DNA of 64,000 nt from an uncultured Flavobacteriales bacterium (GTDB lineage Bacteria; Bacteroidota; Bacteroidia; Flavobacteriales_E; Vicingaceae). Shown here one piece after another: positions 37,585-46,260 of this stretch. Both the position numbers and the translations under genes were made by a program. Below the pieces are notes generated by a model, which saw only the letters and a program-made list of their open reading frames with translations, had not been told where the DNA came from and searched no databases. Numbering within the stretch: the first letter of the stretch is position 1; the number at the start of each line of letters is the position of its first letter. Location of the stretch: NCBI GenBank assembly GCA_905479995.1, contig CAJQON010000004.1, positions 62,001 through 126,000 of the forward strand, given 5' to 3'.

Positions 37585-38208
37585 ATGTATTTCAAACGAA
37601 CGCTCAAAAACTTAACAATAGCAGTAATATTGTTACTCAACTGTATGGCCTGTGGTGGACAGGTTGATTTAAAAGAAAACATCCAAACAAAATCTGATAT
37701 GGCTATAATAGAAATTAGCGATACAAATTTAATTGTCAATAATTCACCACAAAAAGACAGTATAATTTTCAATCAATATTTGAAGGGTAAAAAGGATGGA
37801 TTATGGAAGGAGTATTATGCAACCGGTCAATTGAAATGTGAAGGAAGTTATATAGTTGGTAAAAAAGAAGGGATACATAGAGAGTGGGCAGAAAATGGTC
37901 AACTAGATTTAGAAGGAAATTATAAGGATGGTTTAGAACAAGGATTAATGAAATGGTTTTATGATGGCCATATTGCTGGAGAAGGTCTTATGAAAGATGG
38001 AAAGAGAGATGGAGTGTGGAAGGTTTACTCCTTGGGAAATGGGAAATTAGCTATGGAATCGAATTTTAAAAACGGTAACCCTGATGGTCAAATACTTAAA
38101 CTATATCATGATAATGGGCAGTTAAGTCAAGATAATTTTTGGCTAAATGATAAAGTCATATCTACAGTATGTTGGGATGAAAACGGCAACAAAATTAAAT
38201 GCGATTAA
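37585..38208 (+). CDS. MORN-repeat lipoprotein
   Basis: The product is 207 residues from the ATG at 37585; a GTG at 37543 would add a polar leader in front of the hydrophobic signal and is rejected. The signal ends near LLLNCMACGG, a cysteine-rich lipobox. Five or six MORN_2-type repeats follow (KDGLWKEYYATGQLKCEG, KEGIHREWAENGQLDLEG, QGLMKWFYDGH, RDGVWKVY, PDGQILKLYHDNGQL). Databases often call such proteins YwqK-like antitoxins, but no toxin gene adjoins it and export argues against that role. Confidence 0.82.
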   Translation: MYFKRTLKNLTIAVILLLNCMACGGQVDLKENIQTKSDMAIIEISDTNLIVNNSPQKDSIIFNQYLKGKKDGLWKEYYATGQLKCEGSYIVGKKEGIHREWAENGQLDLEGNYKDGLEQGLMKWFYDGHIAGEGLMKDGKRDGVWKVYSLGNGKLAMESNFKNGNPDGQILKLYHDNGQLSQDNFWLNDKVISTVCWDENGNKIKCD

Positions 38209-38293
38209 AACCAATTGACCTTATAACTAAAATAAACAGCCGACTACACTAAGTAAAAAGTATTAAAACGACTTTTCACATTAAACATTAATT

Positions 38294-39556
38294 CTACATC
38301 ACCAAACTAAGTAATTCTGGTTTTTCATTAAGGTATTCACCCAACATTCCTTTGGCATTTATCCGCTCCATTAATGGCGTTAAGTCTGTTTTGTTTTTAA
38401 GACGTACTCCTACTATGGCTGGTCCTTTTTCTCTGTTGTGTTTTTGTGAGAATTCAAAAAAGGTAATGTCGTCATTGGGTCCTAGAACTTCATTTACAAA
38501 TTCTTTTAGGGCTCCTGCTCGTTGAGCAAAGTTGACTATGAAGTAATGTTTTAACCCAGAATGCAATAAAGCACGTTCTTTAATTTCTTCCATCCGAACA
38601 ATGTCGTTATTGCTTCCACTTACTAAACAAACTACGTTTTTTCCTTTTATTTCGTTAGCAAACTGTTCTAAGGCAGCTAAGGTTAATGCACCTGCAGGTT
38701 CTACAACTATAGCATCTTTATTGTAGAGCTTTAGTATGGTTTCGCATACTTGACCTTCTTGTACTGTAACCATTTTGTTTAAGGTTTGCTTACAGATGTT
38801 AAAAGTTAAATTGCCCACTTTTTGTACGGCAGCTCCATCTACAAATTTGTTAATGGAGTTTAGTTTGGTGTTAACTCCGTTTTGTAATGATGTTTGCATG
38901 GATGGTGCCCCGGCAGGTTCTACTCCTATTATTTTTGTGTTGGGAGATAATTCCTTAAACACAGCAGATACACCAGCAGCAAGTCCTCCACCTCCAACGG
39001 GCAGAAAAAGGTAATCTATTGGTTCATTGCTTTGTTCTAATATTTCTAAGGCAACAGTTCCTTGTCCTTCTATTACTTTTTCATCATCAAAGGGAGGTAC
39101 AAAGGTCATTTTATGTTCTAAACAATAAGCCTTTGCCGCTACCTGAGCATCATCAAAGGTATCTCCTACCAATTTAATTTCTACCCAAGTTTCACCAAAC
39201 ATGTTTACCTGATCTATCTTTTGCTGGGGCGTTGGCGTTGGCATAAAGACAACTCCTTTTACTTTTTTGGCTTTACACGAATAAGCAACTCCTTGTGCAT
39301 GATTACCTGCACTAGCACATACCACCCCTCTTTCTAACTCTTGTTGAGAGAGATTACTTATTTTATTGTAGGCTCCTCTAATTTTGTAGGAACGTACAAT
39401 TTGTAGGTCTTCTCTTTTTAGAAATACGTTGGCCTGATGCTCTTTAGATGCATTTAAGTTTTGCATTAAAGGGGTAACAGCAGCAACACCTTTTAAGGTT
39501 GTTGCTGCTTGTTTTACATCTTGTATAGCAGGAAAGTATGCTTTAACTGTGGTCAT
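38294..39556 (-). CDS. ilvA: Threonine dehydratase (biosynthetic type)
   Basis: The product is 420 residues. The PLP lysine is in RSYKIRGAYNKI (Lys near residue 56), with CASAGNHAQGVAYSC and the phosphate-binding PVGGGGLAAG loop. A single C-terminal ACT-like regulatory domain (about 330-420) makes this the short form found in Corynebacterium and Bacillus rather than the two-ACT E. coli type. It converts threonine to 2-oxobutanoate, the entry to isoleucine synthesis. It is the last gene of the ilv operon, ten bases after ilvC. Confidence 0.94.
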   Translation of the reverse strand: MTTVKAYFPAIQDVKQAATTLKGVAAVTPLMQNLNASKEHQANVFLKREDLQIVRSYKIRGAYNKISNLSQQELERGVVCASAGNHAQGVAYSCKAKKVKGVVFMPTPTPQQKIDQVNMFGETWVEIKLVGDTFDDAQVAAKAYCLEHKMTFVPPFDDEKVIEGQGTVALEILEQSNEPIDYLFLPVGGGGLAAGVSAVFKELSPNTKIIGVEPAGAPSMQTSLQNGVNTKLNSINKFVDGAAVQKVGNLTFNICKQTLNKMVTVQEGQVCETILKLYNKDAIVVEPAGALTLAALEQFANEIKGKNVVCLVSGSNNDIVRMEEIKERALLHSGLKHYFIVNFAQRAGALKEFVNEVLGPNDDITFFEFSQKHNREKGPAIVGVRLKNKTDLTPLMERINAKGMLGEYLNEKPELLSLVM

Positions 39557-39566
39557 AATACACCGT

Positions 39567-41042
39567 TTAATTTAAGTTTTGCATGGCTATCATGGATGCT
39601 CTTAATTCGTAACCTATTGCCTCTATTGGATGGTAACGAATAAATTCATTGATCTGAATTAGTTCTTTATTGTCTACCCCATAACCAGCAGTTTCATTAA
39701 AGTTTTTACCAATTAGGTTGATGTCTATTTTGGTCATAAAATCGGCCAATAAAGATTTACACGAATGATCGAAAAGGTAACAACCGTATTCGGCAGTATC
39801 GCTAATGATGCGGTTCATTTCAAATAACTTTTTCCGGGCAATGGTGTTGGCAATTAATGGCGCTTCGTGTAAGGATTCGTAATAGGCTGATTCTTCTTTT
39901 ATGCCAGATTCTACCATTGTTTCGAAAGCCAATTCTACACCTGCTTTTACCATTGCTACCATTAACAAACCATTGTCAAAAAATTCTTGTTCTGTTATTT
40001 CTTGATCTCCCGCAGTGGTTTTCTCAAAAGCTGTTTCACCTGTTTCAGCTCTCCATTTTAGTAGGTTTTCATCGTTATTAGCCCAATCTTTCATCATTCC
40101 ATCTGAAAAAGCACCCGACATTATATCGTCCATGTGTTTATCAAACAATGGGGTCATTATTGTTTTTAGTTCTTCGGCCAAAAGAAAGGCTTTTATTTTA
40201 GCTGGATTAGAAAGCCTGTCCATCATGTTGGTTATTCCGCCATGTTTTAAGGCTTCAGTTATAACTTCCCAACCGTGTTGAATTAGTTTTACAGCATAAG
40301 TAGGTTCAATTCCTTTTTCAACCATTTTATCGAAACACAAAATAGAACCTGTTTGTAGTACGCCACATAGTATGGTTTGCTCGCCCATTAGGTCGGATTT
40401 TACTTCGGCTACAAATGAGGAGTGCAATACGCCTGCTTTATGACCTCCTGTACCTACTGCATAAGCTTTGGCCAATTCAAACCCTTGATTATTAGAGTCG
40501 TTTTCTGGGTGTACAGCAATAAGTGTTGGTACTCCAAACCCTCTTTTAAATTCTTCACGCACTTCTGTTCCTGGCGATTTTGGTGCCATCATTATTACGG
40601 TAATGTCTTCTCTTACTTTCATTCCTTCTTCTACAATGTTAAAGCCATGTGAGTAGGATAAGGCAGCACCTTTTTTCATTAATGGCATTACTGCATTAAC
40701 AACGCTGGTGTGCTGCTTGTCTGGCGTAAGGTTAATGACTAAGTCGGCCTCAGGAATCATTTCTTGGTAGTTTCCTACTTTAAAGTTGTTTGTGCTAGCA
40801 TTTTGGTAGGATGTTCTTTTTTCTTGTATGGCAGCATCGCGCAATGCATAGGCTACATCTAACCCTGAATCTCTTAGGTTTAGACCTTGGTTTAAGCCTT
40901 GTGCGCCACAACCTACTATTACAATTTTTTTTCCTTCTAAGGCTTTTGTTCCGTTTGTAAATTCCGAAGAATCCATAAAGTCACAGGTTCCCAATTGCTC
41001 TAATTGACTTCTTAGTGGTAGGGTGTTAAAATAATTTTTCAT
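39567..41042 (-). CDS. ilvC: Ketol-acid reductoisomerase (class II, long form)
   Basis: The product is 491 residues, the long class II form with a duplicated knotted C-terminal domain. The NADPH-binding loop is [19 protein letters not shown] near residue 43, and the metal-binding acid residues are in [13 protein letters not shown] and the later [13 protein letters not shown] copy. It isomerises and reduces acetolactate and acetohydroxybutyrate using magnesium and NADPH. It starts eight bases after the ilvN stop. Confidence 0.96.
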   Translation of the reverse strand: MKNYFNTLPLRSQLEQLGTCDFMDSSEFTNGTKALEGKKIVIVGCGAQGLNQGLNLRDSGLDVAYALRDAAIQEKRTSYQNASTNNFKVGNYQEMIPEADLVINLTPDKQHTSVVNAVMPLMKKGAALSYSHGFNIVEEGMKVREDITVIMMAPKSPGTEVREEFKRGFGVPTLIAVHPENDSNNQGFELAKAYAVGTGGHKAGVLHSSFVAEVKSDLMGEQTILCGVLQTGSILCFDKMVEKGIEPTYAVKLIQHGWEVITEALKHGGITNMMDRLSNPAKIKAFLLAEELKTIMTPLFDKHMDDIMSGAFSDGMMKDWANNDENLLKWRAETGETAFEKTTAGDQEITEQEFFDNGLLMVAMVKAGVELAFETMVESGIKEESAYYESLHEAPLIANTIARKKLFEMNRIISDTAEYGCYLFDHSCKSLLADFMTKIDINLIGKNFNETAGYGVDNKELIQINEFIRYHPIEAIGYELRASMIAMQNLN

Positions 41043-41049
41043 TTTGTTT

Positions 41050-41586
41050 TTATTTATGCGCTGACGCTATTTCTAATTCTTGTAAATAATCTTTTAATTC
41101 TTTCATAGGTTTGGTTATAGCTACTCTACCCGACCGAACAAATTCTAATATACCATAAGGTTCCAGTTCATCAAAGAGGTCTTGTGTTTCTTCTTTGTGT
41201 CCTGTTTTTTCTATGATGGTAAAGGCTGGTTCCATGGTTAAAAACCGCGCGTTGTGTTTACGTACAATTTTCTCTGCATTACCACCAGCAGCCAATACAT
41301 TGGTGGCTACTTTATAAAGTGCAATTTCTTGGTAAACCAAGTTGTCATTACTGTGGTAAAATGCCCCAACAACATCTACTTGCTTGTCCAATTGTTTTAC
41401 CACTTTTATAACCAACTCTTCAGTTTCGTTAATTACTATGGTATAGCGGTGTATGCCTTTAATTTCACTTTCGGAAGCAGCTATGCTTTCTATGTTGATG
41501 TGCCTTCTGGTAAATATTATACTTACTCGGTTAAGCAATCCTATTTGATCTTCAGTAAATACTGATATGGTATATTGTTTTTTCAT
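41050..41586 (-). CDS. ilvN: Acetolactate synthase small (regulatory) subunit
   Basis: The product is 178 residues. An N-terminal ACT domain ([20 protein letters not shown], with [14 protein letters not shown]) binds valine in the family, and a C-terminal ALS_ss_C domain ([20 protein letters not shown] ... [12 protein letters not shown]) completes the subunit. It activates IlvB and gives feedback inhibition. The 146-base gap to ilvB, much larger than any other gap in the operon, contains a palindromic repeat. Confidence 0.94.
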   Translation of the reverse strand: MKKQYTISVFTEDQIGLLNRVSIIFTRRHINIESIAASESEIKGIHRYTIVINETEELVIKVVKQLDKQVDVVGAFYHSNDNLVYQEIALYKVATNVLAAGGNAEKIVRKHNARFLTMEPAFTIIEKTGHKEETQDLFDELEPYGILEFVRSGRVAITKPMKELKDYLQELEIASAHK

Positions 41587-41624
41587 TATTTTATTTTTTT
41601 GTCAACACGCTAAGTTTTTAAATC

Positions 41625-41722
41625 TATCATACCGAGCACTGTCGAGGTATCTTGTAACTTTTTAGTGAAATTGTAAAAAGATTCCTCTATTTCGTTCCTT
41701 TGTCACTCCAATCGGAATGACA
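41625..41722. repeat. Palindromic intergenic repeat between ilvB and ilvN
   Basis: The outer arms TATCATACCGA (41625-41635) and TCGGAATGACA (41712-41722), and inner arms GAGGTATCTT (41644-41653) and AAGATTCCTC (41678-41687), are imperfect inverted repeats around a 24-base A/T-rich loop. The GTCATTCCGA ... GAATCTT wording resembles the dispersed REP-like elements found between genes in many Bacteroidota. In the operon mRNA it would fold into a long hairpin. Confidence 0.75.
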
Positions 41723-41732
41723 GTGGACTTTA

Positions 41733-43460
41733 CTAACATAATCTTATGTCTGATACTGAAGCACCTGTTTCTACCATAGGAAATACGTTGTTTTCTTTTC
41801 CTACCATAACTTCTAGCAAGTAAGATCCTTTGTGGTTTAACATTGTGTTTAGTGCATCTTTTAAATTCGCTCTAGCATCAACTTTATTGCTTGCAATTCC
41901 ATACCCTTTTGCTATGGTTTGAAAGTCGGGGTTTACCATTTCTGTAGATGAGTAACGCTTGTCAAAAAACAAGTCTTGCCATTGTCTTACCATTCCTAAA
42001 AATTGGTTGTTCAGGATTAATATTTTGATGTCTATTTTGGTTTGAAAGATGGTACCTAATTCTTGTATGGTCATTTGAAAACCACCATCGCCAATTACCG
42101 CAATTACTTGTCTTTGCTGAGCGCCAAATTTAGCTCCTATTGCAGCTGGCAAGCAAAAGCCCATTGTTCCTAAACCACCAGAGGTAATCATGCTTTTTGT
42201 TTGTTTAAACTCGGCATATCTGCAGGCTACCATTTGGTGCTGACCAACATCTGTAACAACTATGGCTTCGCCATTGGTTATTTCATTTATACGAGCCACT
42301 ACTTCTCCCATGGTTAATTCATTGGCAGTTGAGTTGGTTTCTCCTTGTATTACTTTTTCATTCTCGATGGCTTTTAATTCATAGAATTTGTTTAACCAGT
42401 TTAAATGATCTGTTTGATCTACCAATTTAGTTAATGCTGATAGTGACACTTTACAGTTTCCTACTACTGCTACTGCAGTTTTTACGTTTTTGTCAACTTC
42501 TGCTGGATCTATTTCTAAATGAACCACTTTAGCTTGTTTGGCGTAGCGCTTTAAATCGCCTGTTACTCTATCGTCAAAACGCATCCCAACAGCTATTAAA
42601 ACGTCACATTCGTTGGTGAGTACATTTGGTGCATAGTTACCGTGCATTCCTAACATACCCATGTTTAATACATGATCTGAATCTAAAGCTGATAATCCCA
42701 TTATGGTCCAAGCAGCAGGTAAACCAGCTTTTTCTATAAAGGCTTTAAATTCTGCTTCTGCCTCTGCTAGTATTACACCTTGACCAAATAACACCAATGG
42801 CTTTTTGGCTTTGTTGATGAGCTGTGCAGCTTCTTCAACTTTGTTTTGCTCTATTTTAGGTTGTGGTACGTATGTTCTAACTTGTTGGCATGGTTTGTAT
42901 TTAAAATTAATTTGACCAAATTGTGCATCTTTGGTGATGTCTACCAATACTGGTCCTGGTCGTCCAGATTGTGCCACATAAAATGCTTTTGCTATTGCAG
43001 CAGGGATATCTTCTGCTTTGGTAACCTGACAGTTCCATTTTGTAACTGGCATTGAAATACCTACAACATCAGTTTCTTGAAAGGCATCGGTTCCCAACAA
43101 GTGAGAATGTACTTGCCCGGTTATACAAACCAATGGTGTAGAATCTATTTGAGCATCTGCTATACCTGTTATTAAGTTGGTAGCTCCTGGGCCTGATGTT
43201 GCGATACAAACTCCTACTTTGCCCGATGATCGAGCATAGCCTTGCGCTGCATGTATTGCGCCTTGTTCATGACGGGTAAGGATGTGCTTAAGCTCTTCTT
43301 GGTAGTCGTACATAGCATCGTAAACCGGCATTATTGCTCCTCCAGGATAACCAAACATTAAGTCTACCCCTTCGGCTAATAAGCTTTTTACAACTGCTTC
43401 TGCTCCTGATATTTTAACCTTTTTCATGGTTTTTTTCTCTTTTAACTTAAGTGTTTCCAT
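41733..43460 (-). CDS. ilvB: Acetolactate synthase large (catalytic) subunit
   Basis: The product is 575 residues. The TPP-dependent fold shows the catalytic glutamate region LTRHEQGAIHAAQGYAR, the quinone-oxidase-like middle domain, and the TPP/magnesium motif from GDGGFQMTIQELGTI to LILNN near residue 455. It makes acetolactate or acetohydroxybutyrate. The ATG at 43460 follows the ilvD stop by one base; an internal ATG at 43427 (MKKVKISGAEAVVKSL) is the alternative start and fits the family N-terminus better. Confidence 0.95.
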   Translation of the reverse strand: METLKLKEKKTMKKVKISGAEAVVKSLLAEGVDLMFGYPGGAIMPVYDAMYDYQEELKHILTRHEQGAIHAAQGYARSSGKVGVCIATSGPGATNLITGIADAQIDSTPLVCITGQVHSHLLGTDAFQETDVVGISMPVTKWNCQVTKAEDIPAAIAKAFYVAQSGRPGPVLVDITKDAQFGQINFKYKPCQQVRTYVPQPKIEQNKVEEAAQLINKAKKPLVLFGQGVILAEAEAEFKAFIEKAGLPAAWTIMGLSALDSDHVLNMGMLGMHGNYAPNVLTNECDVLIAVGMRFDDRVTGDLKRYAKQAKVVHLEIDPAEVDKNVKTAVAVVGNCKVSLSALTKLVDQTDHLNWLNKFYELKAIENEKVIQGETNSTANELTMGEVVARINEITNGEAIVVTDVGQHQMVACRYAEFKQTKSMITSGGLGTMGFCLPAAIGAKFGAQQRQVIAVIGDGGFQMTIQELGTIFQTKIDIKILILNNQFLGMVRQWQDLFFDKRYSSTEMVNPDFQTIAKGYGIASNKVDARANLKDALNTMLNHKGSYLLEVMVGKENNVFPMVETGASVSDIRLC

Positions 43461-43461
43461 C

Positions 43462-45138
43462 TTAAAATTTGTCTGTTACGCATCCTTCAGATGCTGATGA
43501 AACGGTATGAGCGTATTTGTACAATACACCTCTTTTTATTTTTAATGCTGGTTGAACCCAACTTGCTTTTCTTTGAGCTAATTCTTCTTTCGATAAATCA
43601 ACTACTATGGTGTTTGCTTCTGCATCTATGGTAATGACATCTCCATCTTGCAACAATCCTATTGCACCACCTTCTTGTGCTTCAGGAGTTATGTGCCCTA
43701 CTACAAATCCGTGTGTTCCTCCAGAAAAACGACCATCGGTTATTAAGGCTACATCATTACCCAATCCTGCACCCATTATGGCTGCTGTTGGCTTGAGCAT
43801 TTCTGGCATTCCAGGACCACCTTTTGGTCCTTCATATCGGATTACCACAACATCGCCTTTTTCTACTTCTCCTTTTCTTATACCATCGTTTGCAGCGTAC
43901 TCACCATCATAAACTTTGGCTTTTCCAACAAATTTCAATCCTTCTTTACCTGTTATTTTGGCAACAGATCCTTCCAAGGCTAGGTTACCTTTTAGTATTC
44001 TTATGTGACCTGTTTCTTTTAATGGATTTTCTATTGGCCTAACAACATCCTGATTGGCAAGCAAGTCTGGAACATTGGCTAAATTTTCGGCCAAAGTTTT
44101 ACCAGTTACTGTTAAACAATCGCCATGCAACATGCCTTTACCTAATAGGTATTTTAATACTGCCGGTGTTCCCCCCACTTTATGCACATCTTCCATGAGG
44201 TATTGACCGCTTGGTTTTAGATCGGCCAAAAATGGAGTTTGATCGCTTATTCTTTGAAAGTCTTCTAAAGTAAAATCAACCCCAGCAGCATCTGCTATGG
44301 CTAAAAAGTGTAATACGGCATTGGTTGAACCACCCAACACAGTAACTAAGGTAATTGCGTTTTCTAATGATTTTTTAGAAACGATATCAGATGGTTTTAT
44401 ATCTAGCTTTAACAATTCCATTACCTGAACTCCTGCCTCAGCACTTTCTTTTTCTTTGTCTACACCTAACGCTGGGTTTGATGAGTTGTAAGGCAATGCC
44501 ATTCCTAATGCCTCAATAGCTGACGCCATTGTATTGGCAGTATACATTCCTCCGCAAGCTCCTGCACCTGGAACTGCATTTTCTATGATTTCTTGGTATT
44601 CTTTTTCACCCATGGTTCCTGCAACTTTAGCTCCCCATGCTTCAAATGATGAAACGATGTCTAATTTTTTACCATGGCAATTTCCAGAATCTACGGTTCC
44701 ACCATAAACTAAAACTGAAGGACGATCTAAACGTAACATGGCGATTAGTGCTCCCGGCATGTTTTTATCACATCCAACAACGGTAACCAATCCATCATAA
44801 CTCAATCCTTCTACAACAGTTTCCATAGAGTCGGCAATTACATCTCTAGATGGTAATGAGAAACGCATACCGGGAGTTCCCATAGAAATACCATCGCTAA
44901 CACCTATGGTATTAAATATTAACCCTACTCCTACTGAATCGTTTATTCCTTGCTTTACATGTTTGGCTAAACCATTTAAATGCATGTTGCAAGGATTACC
45001 TTCGTAACCTGTACTACCGACTCCAACCAAAGGCTTTTTAAAGTCTTCTTTGGTTAATCCTATTGCATGTAACATCGCTTGAGCCGCTGGTTGCGTTTCA
45101 TCTTGTGTTACTCGTTTGCTGTATTTATTTAATTCCAT
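43462..45138 (-). CDS. ilvD: Dihydroxy-acid dehydratase
   Basis: The product is 558 residues, the usual length. Iron-sulfur cluster cysteines lie in [18 protein letters not shown] and the [15 protein letters not shown] motif. The C-terminal [19 protein letters not shown] segment is the signature of the IlvD/Edd family. It dehydrates dihydroxy acids to the oxo acids that IlvE aminates. It starts ten bases after ilvE. Confidence 0.96.
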   Translation of the reverse strand: MELNKYSKRVTQDETQPAAQAMLHAIGLTKEDFKKPLVGVGSTGYEGNPCNMHLNGLAKHVKQGINDSVGVGLIFNTIGVSDGISMGTPGMRFSLPSRDVIADSMETVVEGLSYDGLVTVVGCDKNMPGALIAMLRLDRPSVLVYGGTVDSGNCHGKKLDIVSSFEAWGAKVAGTMGEKEYQEIIENAVPGAGACGGMYTANTMASAIEALGMALPYNSSNPALGVDKEKESAEAGVQVMELLKLDIKPSDIVSKKSLENAITLVTVLGGSTNAVLHFLAIADAAGVDFTLEDFQRISDQTPFLADLKPSGQYLMEDVHKVGGTPAVLKYLLGKGMLHGDCLTVTGKTLAENLANVPDLLANQDVVRPIENPLKETGHIRILKGNLALEGSVAKITGKEGLKFVGKAKVYDGEYAANDGIRKGEVEKGDVVVIRYEGPKGGPGMPEMLKPTAAIMGAGLGNDVALITDGRFSGGTHGFVVGHITPEAQEGGAIGLLQDGDVITIDAEANTIVVDLSKEELAQRKASWVQPALKIKRGVLYKYAHTVSSASEGCVTDKF

Positions 45139-45148
45139 AGTGCTGTTG

Positions 45149-46039
45149 TTATACTAAATCAAAACTTTTGTATTCTCTTGAGGAAACTCTATTTCTATAC
45201 ATTCTAGCTAATTGAGCGCCCATGGTGTCTTCCCAATCCATCGTAAATTTAACGTTGTCAAGAGATCCTATTCCGGCTACTTCTGCTGCTGTTCCTGTAA
45301 AAAATGCTCCATCGGCTCCTTTTACATCTTCTGGTGTGAAGTATTTTTCTTCTATGGTAAAGTTTAGTTCTTTAGCCATTTCAAATACTGTTGCTCGAGT
45401 TATTCCCGCTAATATATTACCCAATGGGCAGGTATAAATAACTCCATCTTTTTCGTAAAAGAAGTTTGCACCAGGCCCTTCTGCAACGTTTCCGTTGGCA
45501 TCTAATAATAATGCTTCATCAAAACCTTTTTGTTTGGCTTCGGTGGTTGCCAATATAGAGTTGGTATAATGCCCCACTACTTTGGCTTCTACATGACAAG
45601 ATTTTGGGTTTGGTCTTTGGTAAGATGATGTCATTAGGTTTAACATATCGTTTCCTAAATATTTCCCCCATTCCCATGCACATAAAAAAACATTTACTTC
45701 TTCAGTTGGCTGTAAAGCCATGTTTGCACCCAAATAAACTAACGGTCTTATGTATGCATTAGATAGTCCGTTTTTTTCTAATAGTTCATAAGTCAAATCG
45801 ACCAACTCTTCTACAGTATAGTTTAAATTAATGTGCATTTTTTCTGCTGAATAAAGCAATCTTTCATAATGTTCTTTTGCTTTAAACACCTGAACTCCAT
45901 CTTCAGTATCGTATGCACGAATACCTTCAAACACTCCATTTCCATAATGCATGGTTTGATTGTACAAATCGGTTTGAGCATCTTTTGCTTTTAACCATTT
46001 TCCATTTAAGTATACCGTTGTTTCTTCGTTGTAATACAT
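45149..46039 (-). CDS. ilvE: Branched-chain amino acid aminotransferase
   Basis: The product is 296 residues, a class IV PLP aminotransferase. The PLP lysine is in [18 protein letters not shown] (Lys near 153). [15 protein letters not shown] and the phosphate-binding [11 protein letters not shown] follow. It transfers amino groups to the branched-chain oxo acids. It is the first gene of the operon. Its ATG is preceded by an A/T-rich stretch and the attenuator hairpin. Confidence 0.95.
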   Translation of the reverse strand: MYYNEETTVYLNGKWLKAKDAQTDLYNQTMHYGNGVFEGIRAYDTEDGVQVFKAKEHYERLLYSAEKMHINLNYTVEELVDLTYELLEKNGLSNAYIRPLVYLGANMALQPTEEVNVFLCAWEWGKYLGNDMLNLMTSSYQRPNPKSCHVEAKVVGHYTNSILATTEAKQKGFDEALLLDANGNVAEGPGANFFYEKDGVIYTCPLGNILAGITRATVFEMAKELNFTIEEKYFTPEDVKGADGAFFTGTAAEVAGIGSLDNVKFTMDWEDTMGAQLARMYRNRVSSREYKSFDLV

Positions 46040-46070
46040 TTTTTATTTTTTTTATTTTTTTACATAAAAA

Positions 46071-46094
46071 AAACCATCCTGTTTAGGATGGTTT
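46071..46094 (-). terminator. Attenuator terminator hairpin upstream of ilvE
   Basis: AAACCATCCT (46071-46080) and AGGATGGTTT (46085-46094) form a ten-base perfect stem with a four-base loop. On the minus strand it is followed by eight T residues and then the ilvE start region. Its 5' arm (CCATCCT on the minus strand, 46085-46091) can pair instead with an upstream AGGATGG at 46126-46132. Confidence 0.85.
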
Positions 46095-46120
46095 TTAATC
46101 TAATAATGTTTCACTATTAC

Positions 46121-46189
46121 CTATACCATCCTCTGTTCATTATTAATAATAATGACTTGAATAAATGATATGTTAATTGCTGTTCTCAA
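46121..46189 (-). promoter_or_regulatory. Ile-rich leader frame of the ilv attenuator
   Basis: From a TTG at 46189 this frame encodes MRTAINISFIQVIIINNEQR plus two residues and a TAG (46121-46123). It holds six isoleucine codons and one valine codon within 11 codons, ending in three consecutive ATT. No ATG is present, so the start codon is uncertain. An overlapping ATG frame (46117-46140, MNRGWYR) is the alternative. The antiterminator AGGATGG lies just 3' of the isoleucine run. Confidence 0.6.
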
Positions 46190-46197
46190 AACTGATA

Positions 46198-46228
46198 CAA
46201 ATGTAGATTTATATTTAATACTTTTCAA
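46198..46228 (-). promoter_or_regulatory. Promoter of the ilv operon
   Basis: On the minus strand TTG (46226-46228), a 20-base spacer, and TACATTTG (46198-46205) form an exact -33/-7 pair of the Bacteroidota primary sigma factor. Transcription would begin near 46190-46194, producing a leader of about 150 bases before ilvE. Confidence 0.75.
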
Positions 46229-46245
46229 GTTAATTTTTAATGCTT

Positions 46246-46257
46246 TTAAAAAGTCTG
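46246..46257. repeat. 12-bp motif TTAAAAAGTCTG, copy 1
   Basis: The same 12 bases occur at 50616-50627 and 59188-59199, all in intergenic DNA of or beside the T9SS cluster. This copy lies just after the stop of the 1418-residue adhesin and 17 bases upstream of the ilv -33 element. Confidence 0.4.
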
Positions 46258-46260
46258 TAC

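Noticed and set aside
37585-38208. Toxin-antitoxin system suggested by the YwqK-like antitoxin label of MORN proteins
   Set aside because: The protein has a lipoprotein signal and no small toxin gene adjoins it.
46117-46140. MNRGWYR frame as a tryptophan-type leader peptide
   Set aside because: It has a single Trp codon and precedes an isoleucine/valine operon; the overlapping frame with six Ile codons fits the regulation better. It is kept only as an alternative translated frame.
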